This document shows positions 8,144 to 16,045 of a stretch of 64,000 nucleotides of DNA, in pieces (positions within the stretch are counted from its first letter, which is position 1; each line of letters begins with the position of its first letter). The notes under the pieces are model-generated. The model was not told the DNA's origin. It did no database searches and saw nothing but the letters and a program-made list of their open reading frames with translations. This stretch comes from Terrimonas ferruginea DSM 30193 (lineage in GTDB: Bacteria; Bacteroidota; Bacteroidia; Chitinophagales; Chitinophagaceae), in the NCBI RefSeq assembly GCF_000425585.1, contig NZ_AUDS01000008.1, positions 124,001-188,000 on the forward strand. The letters are read 5' to 3'. The position numbers and the translations under genes were made by a program.

Positions 8144-8611
8144 ATGGAACAAAAAACAAAAGTCCACGCCGAAGACGGCCGCTCCGATTTGCTGATTACC
8201 CGGGAATTCGATCTTCCACTCGAACTCCTGTTCAAAGCTTACCAGGACCCCGAGATCGTTGAACAATGGATGGGTACCAAAGTGCTCAAATTGGAAAACA
8301 AAAAACATGGCAGCTGGCAGTTCCAGACATCTGATGACAAAGGAAATATTTTGTTCAGCGCTAATGGCACCGTGCACGAGTTTGTCGAAAACAAACGGAT
8401 CGTCCGGACTTTTGAAATGGACAACGCAGGGTTTGAAGTTCAACTCGAGTTCCTCGAATTCGAAGCCGTTAATGAAGACACCAGCAGGCTGAATATGCAC
8501 ATCGTGTACCGCTCCAATGCCCACCGCGATGAAATGCTGAAGCTGCCATTTGCCTATGGCATCAATATGGCACACGACCAGTTACAGAAAGTTGTCAGCC
8601 AACTAAAATAA
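8144..8611 (+). CDS. AHSA1/SRPBCC domain protein
   Basis: A 155-residue START/Bet v1-like protein of the AHSA1 family. It shows the hallmark opening ITREFDLPLELLFKAYQDPEIVEQWMG and the closing helix YGINMAHDQLQKVVSQL. The fold makes a hydrophobic pocket, but ligands are rarely known. It is placed between an ArsR regulator and a YdeI-like protein, an arrangement common in Bacteroidota and Actinobacteria where the regulator controls the AHSA1 gene. Confidence 0.9.
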   Translation: MEQKTKVHAEDGRSDLLITREFDLPLELLFKAYQDPEIVEQWMGTKVLKLENKKHGSWQFQTSDDKGNILFSANGTVHEFVENKRIVRTFEMDNAGFEVQLEFLEFEAVNEDTSRLNMHIVYRSNAHRDEMLKLPFAYGINMAHDQLQKVVSQLK

Positions 8612-8616
8612 TCGTT

Positions 8617-9210
8617 ATGGCAAAACATGCAATCAGTCAGGATGTTGATTTTTATTTTGATAAAGCAGAAAAATGGCAGGAAGCCATCACACGCCTTCGT
8701 ACGCTTATACTTGACTGCGGGCTGAACGAAGAGTTAAAGTGGGGTTGCCCCTGCTATACGTCCGAAGGCAGCAACATCGTGCTGATCCATACATTCAAAG
8801 AATATTGTGCGCTCTTGTTTTTCAAAGGCGCTTTGCTTCGCGATGAACAGCAACTGCTTATTCAGCAGTCGAAAAATGTACAGGCGGCGAGACAGTTTCG
8901 CTTTACTGATGCCAAAGAAGTAACCAATCATAAAACAGCTATCAAAGCATACGTGTATGAAGCCATCGAGATTGAACGTGCCGGATTGAAAGTGCCTTTG
9001 AAAAAGACTACGGCTTATGAAGTTCCGGAGGAGTTTCAACAAAAACTCGACAAAAAAGCTTCGCTCAAAAAAGCATTTGAAGCCCTGACTCCCGGACGCC
9101 AACGCGCCTACCTGTTGCATTTTGCAGCGCCGAAACAATCCAAAACACGCGAGTCGAGAATAGAAAAAGCGATTCCGCATATCATGCAGGGAAAAGGATT
9201 AAACGATTAA
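8617..9210 (+). CDS. DUF1801 / YdeI-like protein
   Basis: A 197-residue protein with an N-terminal DUF1801 domain (about residues 15-115, including LNEELKWGCPCYTSEGSNIVLIHTFKEYCALLFFKG split over the domain). A C-terminal YdeI/OmdA-like helical region follows (EALTPGRQRAYLLHFAAPKQSKTRESRIEK). Relatives carry a similar domain order, and the biochemical role is not established. It sits within the ArsR operon, 5 bases after AHSA1. Confidence 0.85.
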   Translation: MAKHAISQDVDFYFDKAEKWQEAITRLRTLILDCGLNEELKWGCPCYTSEGSNIVLIHTFKEYCALLFFKGALLRDEQQLLIQQSKNVQAARQFRFTDAKEVTNHKTAIKAYVYEAIEIERAGLKVPLKKTTAYEVPEEFQQKLDKKASLKKAFEALTPGRQRAYLLHFAAPKQSKTRESRIEKAIPHIMQGKGLND

Positions 9211-9220
9211 ACTACCAACC

Positions 9221-9610
9221 ATGAAAATCGAAAAACGCAACAGGCTCATTTACTGGATTGCAACGGCATGGCTTGCTTTGGGCATGTTGTCCACAGCCAT
9301 CGTGCAACTCCTGCATCACCGGCAAGAGCTCGACAGCATCACGCATCTCGGATACCCGGCTTACCTGCTTACGATTATCGGTGCCTGGAAGATCCTGGGC
9401 GTCATCGCTGTACTGGTTCCGGGATTTCTTTTGTTGAAAGAATGGGCTTATGCCGGTTTTTTCTTTGTGATGTCGGGCGCCGTTGTTTCCCATATTATCA
9501 TGAACGATTCTTTTAAAGAAATCGGCCCCGGACTGTTGTTGATTGCACTGACTGTTTTGTCGTGGTATTTCCGCCCGCCCAATAGAAGAATTGCCACTCA
9601 TTCCAATTGA
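9221..9610 (+). CDS. DoxX-like membrane protein
   Basis: A 129-residue inner-membrane protein with four predicted membrane helices, beginning RNRLIYWIATAWLALGMLSTAIVQLL and including the family pattern GYPAYLLTIIGAWKILGVIAVLVP. This is the DoxX-like family, whose members often follow ArsR and AHSA1 genes. Possible roles in quinone-linked redox chemistry are only inferred for the broader superfamily. It is probably the last gene of the ArsR operon. Confidence 0.88.
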   Translation: MKIEKRNRLIYWIATAWLALGMLSTAIVQLLHHRQELDSITHLGYPAYLLTIIGAWKILGVIAVLVPGFLLLKEWAYAGFFFVMSGAVVSHIIMNDSFKEIGPGLLLIALTVLSWYFRPPNRRIATHSN

Positions 9611-9650
9611 TCTGTAGTAAATTCATCTCTCCTTTTCAAACAAATGAACC

Positions 9651-10214
9651 ATGAGCCCTAACAAAAAGTTACCCGCCCAACAGAGCAAGGAACTGCTTCG
9701 GGCGTTAAAAACCCGTTTTGAAAAAAATATGGCACGCCACAAAGGAATCGCCTGGGCCGATGTGGAAGCGAAGCTGGAAACTAATCCCGGCAAACTCCGG
9801 TCGCTGGATGAAATGGAAAGTACGGAAGGTGAACCGGATGTAATTGGTTACGATAAAAAAACAGGCGAATACCTTTTTGTTGATTGCTCGGCCGAAAGCC
9901 CCAAGGGACGCAGAAGCGTTTGTTATGATCATGAAGCGTTAGAGTCAAGAAAAGAACATAAGCCCAATCATAGTGCCGTAGGCATGGCTGAGGAAATGGG
10001 AATTGAATTGTTGACGGAAGAACAATACCGCGAGCTGCAAAAGCTCGGGAAGTTTGATACCAAAACATCGAGCTGGATCGTTACGCCTCCCGATATCAGA
10101 AAGCTGAAAGGCGCCTTGTTCGGCGACTGGCGCTATGGTCATGTATTTGTTTACCACAACGGTGCAGAGTCGTATTATGCTGCACGCGGATTCCGCGGCC
10201 TGTTGCGGGTGTGA
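9651..10214 (+). CDS. DUF4256 family protein
   Basis: A 187-residue soluble protein matching DUF4256, with the conserved blocks LLRALKTRFEKNMARHKGIAWADVEAKL, GEPDVIGYD and RRSVCYDHEALESRK. A C-terminal GDWRYGHVFVYHNGAESYYAARGFRG block follows. The function is unknown. It starts 40 bases after the DoxX-like gene and could be read through from the same promoter. The AlkC-like gene follows after 73 bases. Confidence 0.87.
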   Translation: MSPNKKLPAQQSKELLRALKTRFEKNMARHKGIAWADVEAKLETNPGKLRSLDEMESTEGEPDVIGYDKKTGEYLFVDCSAESPKGRRSVCYDHEALESRKEHKPNHSAVGMAEEMGIELLTEEQYRELQKLGKFDTKTSSWIVTPPDIRKLKGALFGDWRYGHVFVYHNGAESYYAARGFRGLLRV

Positions 10215-10287
10215 TCGTCAGGCCGCAAAAAACATCCTTGACGCTTTCATAAAACGACCGAATTTTGCGCCAGATAATATCATCGTT

Positions 10288-11394
10288 ATGGCGCTCATCA
10301 AAGACATCTACTCCAAAGAATTTTACGACCGTTTTTCCAAAAGCCTTGCAGTTGTGCGGCCCGGCAACAATGCGGCTTCCTTCACACGCAAGGTGATGAA
10401 TAAAAACTTTGCCGGAATGGAATGGAAGGAAAGAATGCAGCATACTACGGTGACGCTACATGACTACCTGCCAGAAAAATTCCCTGCGGCCGCCCGCACA
10501 ATAACGAAACTTATCCGCCAGCTTCGCAAAGACGGCTGGAATGGCGGCCTGGAGTTCATGTTTCTCCCTGATTATATCGCAACTTACGGCCTTGATCATT
10601 TCGATGCATCTGCGGAAGCATTGGAAGAGATCACTCAATTCATCAGTGCGGAATTTGCTGTCCGTCCTTTTTTGTTGAAATATGGGCAACGCATGCTCGA
10701 GGTGATGACCGGCTGGTCCATGCATCCGCATTATGCAGTGCGGCGGCTGGCGAGTGAAGGCAGCCGTCCGCGTTTGCCCTGGGCGATGGCCATCCCTTCA
10801 TTGAAAGCCGATCCGGCTCCGCTATTTCCTTTACTGGAAAATTTAAAAACAGATCCGCATGAATGGGTCCGCCGGAGCGTGGCGAATCACATCAATGATA
10901 TAGCGAAAGATCATCCGCATGTGGTGTTGCAATTTGCCAAAAACTGGAAAAATATCAGTGCCGAAACCGATGGCATCATCCGCCATGGCAGCCGGACTTT
11001 GTTGAAAAAAGGTCATCCGGAAATACTTGCTTATTTCGGCTTAGATGATAAAGGTATCGGTTGGCAGGACTTTACGATCCACACACCTAAAGTAAAAGAA
11101 CATGATAAGCTGAAATTTAGTTTCAGTGTACAGAATCAAACTAAAAAACCGGTAACGATCCGCCTGGAGTATGCTGTTCATTTTTTACGGGCAAATGGTC
11201 AGTTATCACCCAAGGTTTTCAAAATAAGTGAGCGCAGTTATGCTGCCGGTGAATTGGTGACGCTGACACGCGAGCATAGTTTCAAACCTATCACCACGCG
11301 TGTGTATTATCAAGGGCCACATAAGGTGTCGTTGATTATTAATGGAAGGGAGAAAGAAGTGGCGGATTTTGTTTATGGGAGTAGGAAGTATTGA
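10288..11394 (+). CDS. AlkC-type DNA alkylation repair glycosylase
   Basis: A 368-residue protein of HEAT-like alpha-helical repeats. Characteristic segments are FTRKVMNKNFAGMEWKERMQH, WSMHPHYAVRRLASEGSRPRLPW and DPHEWVRRSVANHINDIAKDHP. The last ~100 residues (from about TIHTPKVKEHDKLKFSFSVQN) look like an immunoglobulin-like beta domain, as known for AlkC. The AlkC family removes N-alkylated bases such as 3-methyladenine without base flipping. The start at 10288 (MALIKDIYS) is preferred, because the longer open frame overlaps DUF4256 in another frame. A second alkylation-repair gene, Ada-like, lies at 53337. Confidence 0.86.
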   Translation: MALIKDIYSKEFYDRFSKSLAVVRPGNNAASFTRKVMNKNFAGMEWKERMQHTTVTLHDYLPEKFPAAARTITKLIRQLRKDGWNGGLEFMFLPDYIATYGLDHFDASAEALEEITQFISAEFAVRPFLLKYGQRMLEVMTGWSMHPHYAVRRLASEGSRPRLPWAMAIPSLKADPAPLFPLLENLKTDPHEWVRRSVANHINDIAKDHPHVVLQFAKNWKNISAETDGIIRHGSRTLLKKGHPEILAYFGLDDKGIGWQDFTIHTPKVKEHDKLKFSFSVQNQTKKPVTIRLEYAVHFLRANGQLSPKVFKISERSYAAGELVTLTREHSFKPITTRVYYQGPHKVSLIINGREKEVADFVYGSRKY

Positions 11395-11417
11395 GTTTTA
11401 AGTAATAAGTAAAACAG

Positions 11418-12023
11418 CCTTGGTTCGTGAAGACACCACAACTGTTCGGAAGATTTTTAAACCCTTTCAATCCGGTATCACGCCACCGTTGGTCGCCAGA
11501 CCAACGGACCTGCTCAGCCCTGAGTCAGGTACGAAATCGACCTTAATCTCTCAAAGAAACCTCACCCTTGCTTGTTGGTCGGGAGACCAACAAGGGCGCT
11601 AACTAAAAAGAGTAAATTCTCACTGGTTCATGTACAGACCACAGATGTTCGGAGAATTTTAAACCCTGTCAATCCGGTATCACGCCACCGTTGGTCGCCA
11701 GATCAACGGACCTGCTCAGCCCTGAGTCGGGTACGAAATCGACCTTAATCTCTCAAAGAAACCTCACCCTTGCTTGTTGGTCGGGAGACCAACAAGGGCG
11801 CTAACTAAAAAGAGTAAATTCTCCCTGGTTCGTGTACACACCACAGATGTTCGGAGAATTTTACACCCTGTCAATCCGGTATCACGCCACCGTTGGTCTC
11901 CAGACCAACGGGCCCGTTCATCTTTGAGTTTTGTACGAAGTTGACCTAACCTGTCAAAGCAACCTCACGCTTGCTTGTTGGTCGGGAGACCAACAAGGGC
12001 GCTAACTGGGAGACCAACAAGGG
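11418..12023. repeat. Three tandem copies of a 202-base hairpin-bearing repeat
   Basis: The landmark TCCGGTATCACGCCACCG recurs at 11471, 11673 and 11875, a period of 202. Each unit starts with a GGTTCGTG-like sequence and contains two hairpins with four-base loops. One is CCGTTGGTC-gcca-GACCAACGG (11486-11507 and equivalents); the other is CTTGTTGGTC-ggga-GACCAACAAG (11571-11594 and equivalents). Copies are nearly identical, but copy 2 has GATC for GACC in one arm and copy 3 diverges more. Similar hairpins occur at 24850-25000. Confidence 0.9.
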
Positions 12024-12110
12024 CGCTAACTTATACCTCACGCCGCCATTACATTTAAAAATGAAAAGCGACTCTTGAGCGTAAACTTTCCGAACAATTT
12101 GTGGTGTGTA

Positions 12111-12170
12111 CCCCTTCGAGAGCCTCAGGGAACGCCTTCGAGAGCCGAAGTATCGGCCTCAGGGAGCACA
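12111..12170. repeat. CTTCGAGAGCC / GGCCTCAGGGAGC hairpin repeats
   Basis: Two copies of the CCTTCGAGAGCC...CTCAGGGA pattern are found, one with the internal hairpin GCCGAAGTATCGGC. Related sequences occur at 34367-34390 and 45290-45360, so this is a dispersed intergenic family. Confidence 0.65.
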
Positions 12171-12249
12171 AATGGGAGTCATTTCACCATTCACCGATTC
12201 ACTTATTCACTTATTGACGATTCACGATTGACGATTCACGATTGACCAT

Positions 12250-12702
12250 TCACGCAAACAGCTCATCCAATTTCTTTTTCCTGAAATCAAAAATGCCCTG
12301 CAATTGCTTTTTCACAAAAAGGCCATGCGCTATTGTTCCTAAAAAACCTAAGGGCAACTTATAATGAACGATGTCGGTCATCAAAGTGCCTTCGGGCGTT
12401 TCCTTCAGAAAATGTTTGTGGTGCCAGAATGAGTACGGACCGAAGCGTTGTTCATCAATGAAATATTCTTTGTCCTTCACTTGTGTGATCTCGGTTACCC
12501 AATGCAAACGGATACCGAATACTGGTGACACATAATATTCAATGATCTGGCCGGGAAATACTTTTTCTTCCGGCGCCGACAACACTGTAAACTTCATGTA
12601 ATCCGGGGTGATCGTGGCCAGGTTGGCGGGATTGCTCATAAAGTCCCAGACGCGATCGAGCGGCGCTTTGATCAATTGCTGACTATGGATGGTGTAAAGC
12701 AC
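12250..12702 (-). CDS. SRPBCC (polyketide cyclase/START-like) protein
   Basis: A 150-residue small ligand-binding-fold protein beginning MLYTIHSQQLIKAPLDRVWDFMSNPANLATITPDYMKF, with a C-terminal helix GLFVKKQLQGIFDFRKKKLDELF. Proteins of this family often lie beside photolyase and MerR/LitR genes in light-stress clusters of Bacteroidota; that context is family knowledge. It follows folE on the same strand but behind a terminator, so it probably has its own promoter. An ATACAGCTGTAT palindrome lies just upstream at 12719-12730. Confidence 0.83.
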   Translation of the reverse strand: MLYTIHSQQLIKAPLDRVWDFMSNPANLATITPDYMKFTVLSAPEEKVFPGQIIEYYVSPVFGIRLHWVTEITQVKDKEYFIDEQRFGPYSFWHHKHFLKETPEGTLMTDIVHYKLPLGFLGTIAHGLFVKKQLQGIFDFRKKKLDELFA

Positions 12703-12752
12703 AGTTATAGTATTTTCAATACAGCTGTATAAGTTAACTATTTAATCCTGGA

Positions 12753-12783
12753 AAAAAGCCCCCGACGAGGCGGGGGGCTTTTC
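12753..12783 (-). terminator. Rho-independent terminator after folE
   Basis: The stem AAAAGCCCCC / GGGGGCTTTT has an eight- to nine-base loop and T runs on both sides, 16 bases past the folE stop codon. It isolates folE from the SRPBCC gene downstream. Confidence 0.85.
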
Positions 12784-12798
12784 GAAAAATTACAGGGA

Positions 12799-13494
12799 TC
12801 ACAAGCTCCTCAGAAATTCGTTACGCGTCATATTTTCCCTGAACTTTCCTTCGTAAAACGAAGAGATGGTGGAAGAGCCGGTGTCCTGTACTCCTCGCAT
12901 CGAAACACACATATGACTGGCCTCTATCCTGACGGCTACATCTTTTGTTTGTAATATCTGTTGCAACGCCTTCCCGATCTGAACCGTTAGCCTCTCCTGC
13001 ACTTGTGGCCTTTTTGCAAAATATTGTACAACCCGATTGAGTTTCGACAACCCGATGACTTTGCCGGAAGGGATATATGCAACATTCGCTTTTCCGTAGA
13101 TCGGTACAAAATGATGCTCACAATGGCTGAAAACCGAAATATCCTTTTCGATCAGCATTTCCCTATACGCATACTGGTTCTCAAACAACGTTATATCCGG
13201 CATTTTGGCGGGATCAAGTCCTGAGAAAATTTCCTGCACATACATCTTAGCCACACGCAAGGGAGTTCCTCTCAAACTGTCGTCCTTAATATCAAGTCCC
13301 AGCGTATTCATGATTTCACCAAAATGATACGCTATACTTTTGATTTTCTCGGTTTCGGTCAGCGCAAAGGCGTCTTCCCTCAGTGGGGTTTCATAGCTGT
13401 GCCCGGTACGATGATCGTCTTCCAAGGCTTCGTTTTCTGAATTGTGCCGCCAGGCCCGGTCTGTTATTTTCATATAATTACTTACTAACAACAT
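12799..13494 (-). CDS. folE: GTP cyclohydrolase I
   Basis: A 231-residue enzyme that converts GTP to 7,8-dihydroneopterin triphosphate, the first step toward folates and pterins. Zinc and catalytic residues are visible in FSHCEHHFVPIYGKANVAYIP and EASHMCVSMRGVQDTGS. The length is normal, with a short N-terminal extension. It diverges from the CarH-like regulator, and the shared promoter carries the operator also found at the photolyase pair. Inference: this is a light-induced copy supplying the folate antenna chromophore (MTHF) for the DASH photolyase, or pterins in general. Confidence 0.95.
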   Translation of the reverse strand: MLLVSNYMKITDRAWRHNSENEALEDDHRTGHSYETPLREDAFALTETEKIKSIAYHFGEIMNTLGLDIKDDSLRGTPLRVAKMYVQEIFSGLDPAKMPDITLFENQYAYREMLIEKDISVFSHCEHHFVPIYGKANVAYIPSGKVIGLSKLNRVVQYFAKRPQVQERLTVQIGKALQQILQTKDVAVRIEASHMCVSMRGVQDTGSSTISSFYEGKFRENMTRNEFLRSL

Positions 13495-13517
13495 TATAAG
13501 TACAAAGTTGAGGCCAT

Positions 13518-13549
13518 TTGTCTAATTTTTTAAATAAAATGTTAGACAA
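13518..13549. promoter_or_regulatory. Palindromic operator, folE/regulator promoter
   Basis: The exact inverted repeat TTGTCTAA (13518-13525) and TTAGACAA (13542-13549) has a 16-base AT-rich spacer. It lies between folE and the CarH-like gene. The same repeat with the same spacer lies between the two photolyase genes at 16002-16033. It is therefore the likely binding site of the B12 photoreceptor regulator. Confidence 0.82.
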
Positions 13550-13640
13550 AAGATGTAGGCACATAACTTATTGAAACTGTGTTGTCTTCTTTTTGTTTGG
13601 GCTGGTTTTTGTATATTTTTGATCGATAATCCTAATCAAC

Positions 13641-14519
13641 TTGGAGCGGTATTTTATCAAAGATGTAGAAAGGCTTACCGGCATCAGTGCCCATTCATTA
13701 CGGGCCTGGGAAAAGCGATATGGTGTGTTGAAGCCACACCGTACGGATACCAATATCCGTTTTTATGATGCCGGCCAGGTAAGGCGGTTGCTGAACATAG
13801 CCGTACTTCAGTCTGCTGGCTACCGTATTTCCAGCCTTATGCAGCTAAATGATGATGAAATGGCAACCGCCATTCTCATGCAGGAGCAGCAAATGACCGT
13901 GGAAAATGGTCAACTCGACCTGCCCGTTAATAACCTGGTGGCGTCGATGCTGGCATTTGACGAACAGCTTTTTACTAATATACTGTCCACTGCCATCAGG
14001 CGGTACGGTGTTTATGAAACCATGTTATATGTTGTATATCCTTTTCTCCGCAAAACATCTTTGTTATGGAGTATCGACAACATAACACCTGCACAGGAAC
14101 ATTTTGCCAGTCAGCTTATCCGGAGAAAATTGCAGTCGGAGATTGATATGATCCCCCCTGTTATAAGTACGACTAAAACCTTTTTGCTTTTCCTTCCGCC
14201 GGGCGAAACGCATGAAATAGGGTTGCTTTTTGCCGATTACCTGATCCGGCGTGCAGGATACAAGTCAATAAACCTGGGGCCGGATTTACCATATAAGAGC
14301 TTGGGTGTGGCCATCGCCGGTATCAAACCCACCCATTTACTCACTTTCTTCGGCGGCAGTTCAGACACCGCAGTCCATTTTAATGAAATTTCCTCGTTAA
14401 CCAAATTGCATAAAAAGCTACAGGCCCTGATCTGTACATCGAAGCTGCTGACCGGGAAACATGCTGCCGACCGCGTGCGCATATTGGATCAACCGGAAAA
14501 ATTGTTTGATTTTCTCTGA
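13641..14519 (+). CDS. CarH/LitR-like B12-dependent photoreceptor repressor (MerR family)
   Basis: A 292-residue regulator. Residues 1-70 form a MerR helix-turn-helix ([32 protein letters not shown]). A helical domain follows with Trp143 and Glu153-His154 in the [15 protein letters not shown] segment. The last domain is a Rossmann-like B12-binding domain with the lower-ligand His191 in [11 protein letters not shown]. These match the residues that bind adenosylcobalamin in CarH, where light breaks the Co-C bond and releases DNA. The start codon is TTG at 13641. Upstream in-frame codons up to the TGA at 13620 offer no ATG. It probably represses itself, folE and the photolyase genes in the dark. 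Confidence 0.87.
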   Translation: MERYFIKDVERLTGISAHSLRAWEKRYGVLKPHRTDTNIRFYDAGQVRRLLNIAVLQSAGYRISSLMQLNDDEMATAILMQEQQMTVENGQLDLPVNNLVASMLAFDEQLFTNILSTAIRRYGVYETMLYVVYPFLRKTSLLWSIDNITPAQEHFASQLIRRKLQSEIDMIPPVISTTKTFLLFLPPGETHEIGLLFADYLIRRAGYKSINLGPDLPYKSLGVAIAGIKPTHLLTFFGGSSDTAVHFNEISSLTKLHKKLQALICTSKLLTGKHAADRVRILDQPEKLFDFL

Positions 14520-14688
14520 GGTGTTCTGCGGCACCGCTCACTGCAGTAGCGGACCTCCGGCCAGTTTTTCTCCCATTTTTTTCGCCAACGGAATGGTCGT
14601 TGACAAACGGGACAAACTTTTTGCGGCAGTGCTGATTTATTGGTAAACCGGGTGAATTTTTTCATGGGATTTGTGTTAAACAGGAATC

Positions 14689-15978
14689 TTACACCAGCCA
14701 GCGTTTTCTATAAGTACCCGAGGAATCGTATAACATCGACTGGCGGCTGGTATTAAAATAGCGGTCCTTGCGGGGGTCACAACCCACACCGGCAACATAT
14801 GCCCAATTGCCATAGTTGCTGTACACATCGTAATCAACTAGCTGGTGTTCAAACCAGGAAGCGCCGATCCGCCAATCCATTTGAATATCATGCACAAAAT
14901 AACTGGCCACGTTTTGACGACCACGATTGCTCATATAGCCGGTCAGTCTCAACTCGTTCATATTGGCATCAACCAGTTCATCGCCCGTTTTTCCATAGAT
15001 CCAGTTTTTCAGCAGCTCAGGATTTTTGCTTTTGACCGTTATTTTTTCCTTAAGCCCGCTGGCGCGGAAATATTTCCGTCCATTCTTTGCCATATTGAAG
15101 CGGAAAAAATCGCGCCATAGCAACTCAAACCCGAGCCAATAGGTGGACTTATCAGCTCCGTATTGTTTCTCGAACGCCTTTATTTCATGTATAATCTGCC
15201 GTGCAGACAGGCAGCCGATACTTAGCCACGCAGAAAACTTCGACGAATTATTCTTGCCCACCATTTCGTTTCGCGTCAGGAAGTAAGACTTTACGGCCTG
15301 CGTATCCCATACAAACTCCTTGAGGCGGGCGAGTCCGGCGGTTTCGCCCCCTTTAAAAAATATGGATGCCCGGTCATCGGGCACCACTTCTGCCAGGCCA
15401 AATGCACTCAGTGATGGTATTTCGCCCAGGGCAATATCTGGCATGCGCGGCAGCGAAGCGGGCAGATCGAGCGGGTCGCCGGGCTGGCTGAGGGCTTCTA
15501 CCCAGTGTCTGAAGGATGTGAAGGTGTCCGGAATAGCATTTCGCCTGAATGGCAACTGTTCAAGATGATAAAGTGACGCCGTTTCGCTGAGATGCCATCG
15601 CACGCCCAGATCTGACAGCTCGTTGATCAATACCTGCTCCTGGGTTTCTTCGTAAGGCGAAAATTCTTTTCCAAAAAAGAGGTGTGTCAGCGCAAACTGC
15701 CTGCACAATTCGGGAATAATCTGCTCTGGTATGCCTACACGAATGATCAGGTCTCTCCCGCGTTCCTGCAATTGTCTGCGCAGATCAGCCACCGACTGCC
15801 ACATAAAACGTCCGCGAAAATGACCGGTTCGGGGCCATCCGTGATCGGTTTTGGCAAAAATCCGGGGATCAAAAATATAAAGGGGTACCCATACGTCGGC
15901 TCGCTCCAGGCTCGCCAGCAGCGCCGGATGATCATGAAGACGGAGATCGTTGCGAAACCAAAGTAAATGCCTTGACAT
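14689..15978 (-). CDS. DASH-type cryptochrome/photolyase
   Basis: A 429-residue flavoprotein. It begins [16 protein letters not shown] with the antenna-binding Rossmann domain (1 to about 130). The FAD domain has the DASH-like blocks [46 protein letters not shown] and [22 protein letters not shown] proteins repair cyclobutane pyrimidine dimers, chiefly in single-stranded DNA, using blue light, FAD and methenyltetrahydrofolate. The gene is divergent from the second photolyase and shares a regulated promoter with it. Confidence 0.93.
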   Translation of the reverse strand: MSRHLLWFRNDLRLHDHPALLASLERADVWVPLYIFDPRIFAKTDHGWPRTGHFRGRFMWQSVADLRRQLQERGRDLIIRVGIPEQIIPELCRQFALTHLFFGKEFSPYEETQEQVLINELSDLGVRWHLSETASLYHLEQLPFRRNAIPDTFTSFRHWVEALSQPGDPLDLPASLPRMPDIALGEIPSLSAFGLAEVVPDDRASIFFKGGETAGLARLKEFVWDTQAVKSYFLTRNEMVGKNNSSKFSAWLSIGCLSARQIIHEIKAFEKQYGADKSTYWLGFELLWRDFFRFNMAKNGRKYFRASGLKEKITVKSKNPELLKNWIYGKTGDELVDANMNELRLTGYMSNRGRQNVASYFVHDIQMDWRIGASWFEHQLVDYDVYSNYGNWAYVAGVGCDPRKDRYFNTSRQSMLYDSSGTYRKRWLV

Positions 15979-16001
15979 GGGCCTGTTTTTTGTATTTTCA
16001 G

Positions 16002-16033
16002 CTGTCTAAGAATTTGAAGCAAAAATTAGACAA
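16002..16033. promoter_or_regulatory. Palindromic operator, photolyase pair promoter
   Basis: The inverted repeat CTGTCTAA (16002-16009) and TTAGACAA (16026-16033) has a 16-base spacer. It has one mismatch from the operator at 13518-13549 and identical spacing. It lies 12 bases upstream of the plus-strand photolyase start and 23 bases upstream of the DASH gene start, so it could control both directions. Confidence 0.8.
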
Positions 16034-16045
16034 AAATAGCTTGCC

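Larger units (their letters stand above)
11395..12249. other. Gene-free 855-base repeat block
   Basis: No coding region is supported here. The block contains, in order: a short TAAGTAATAAG tract, three tandem 202-base repeats with hairpins, and a partial duplication of GACCAACAAGGGCGCTAAC near 12007-12031. A CTTCGAGAGCC/CTCAGGGAGC hairpin region (about 12111-12170) follows. The last part is a GACGATTCACGATTGACGAT direct-repeat tract (about 12185-12249) running up to the SRPBCC gene. Confidence 0.85.

Noticed and set aside
11418-12023. Regularly spaced repeats resembling a CRISPR array
   Set aside because: The repeated unit is 202 bases with almost no unique spacers between copies, and there are no Cas genes. 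These are tandem repeats.
14461-14646. 61-codon frame overlapping the photoreceptor gene end
   Set aside because: Out of frame with a clear gene for its first third and no recognisable features in the rest.
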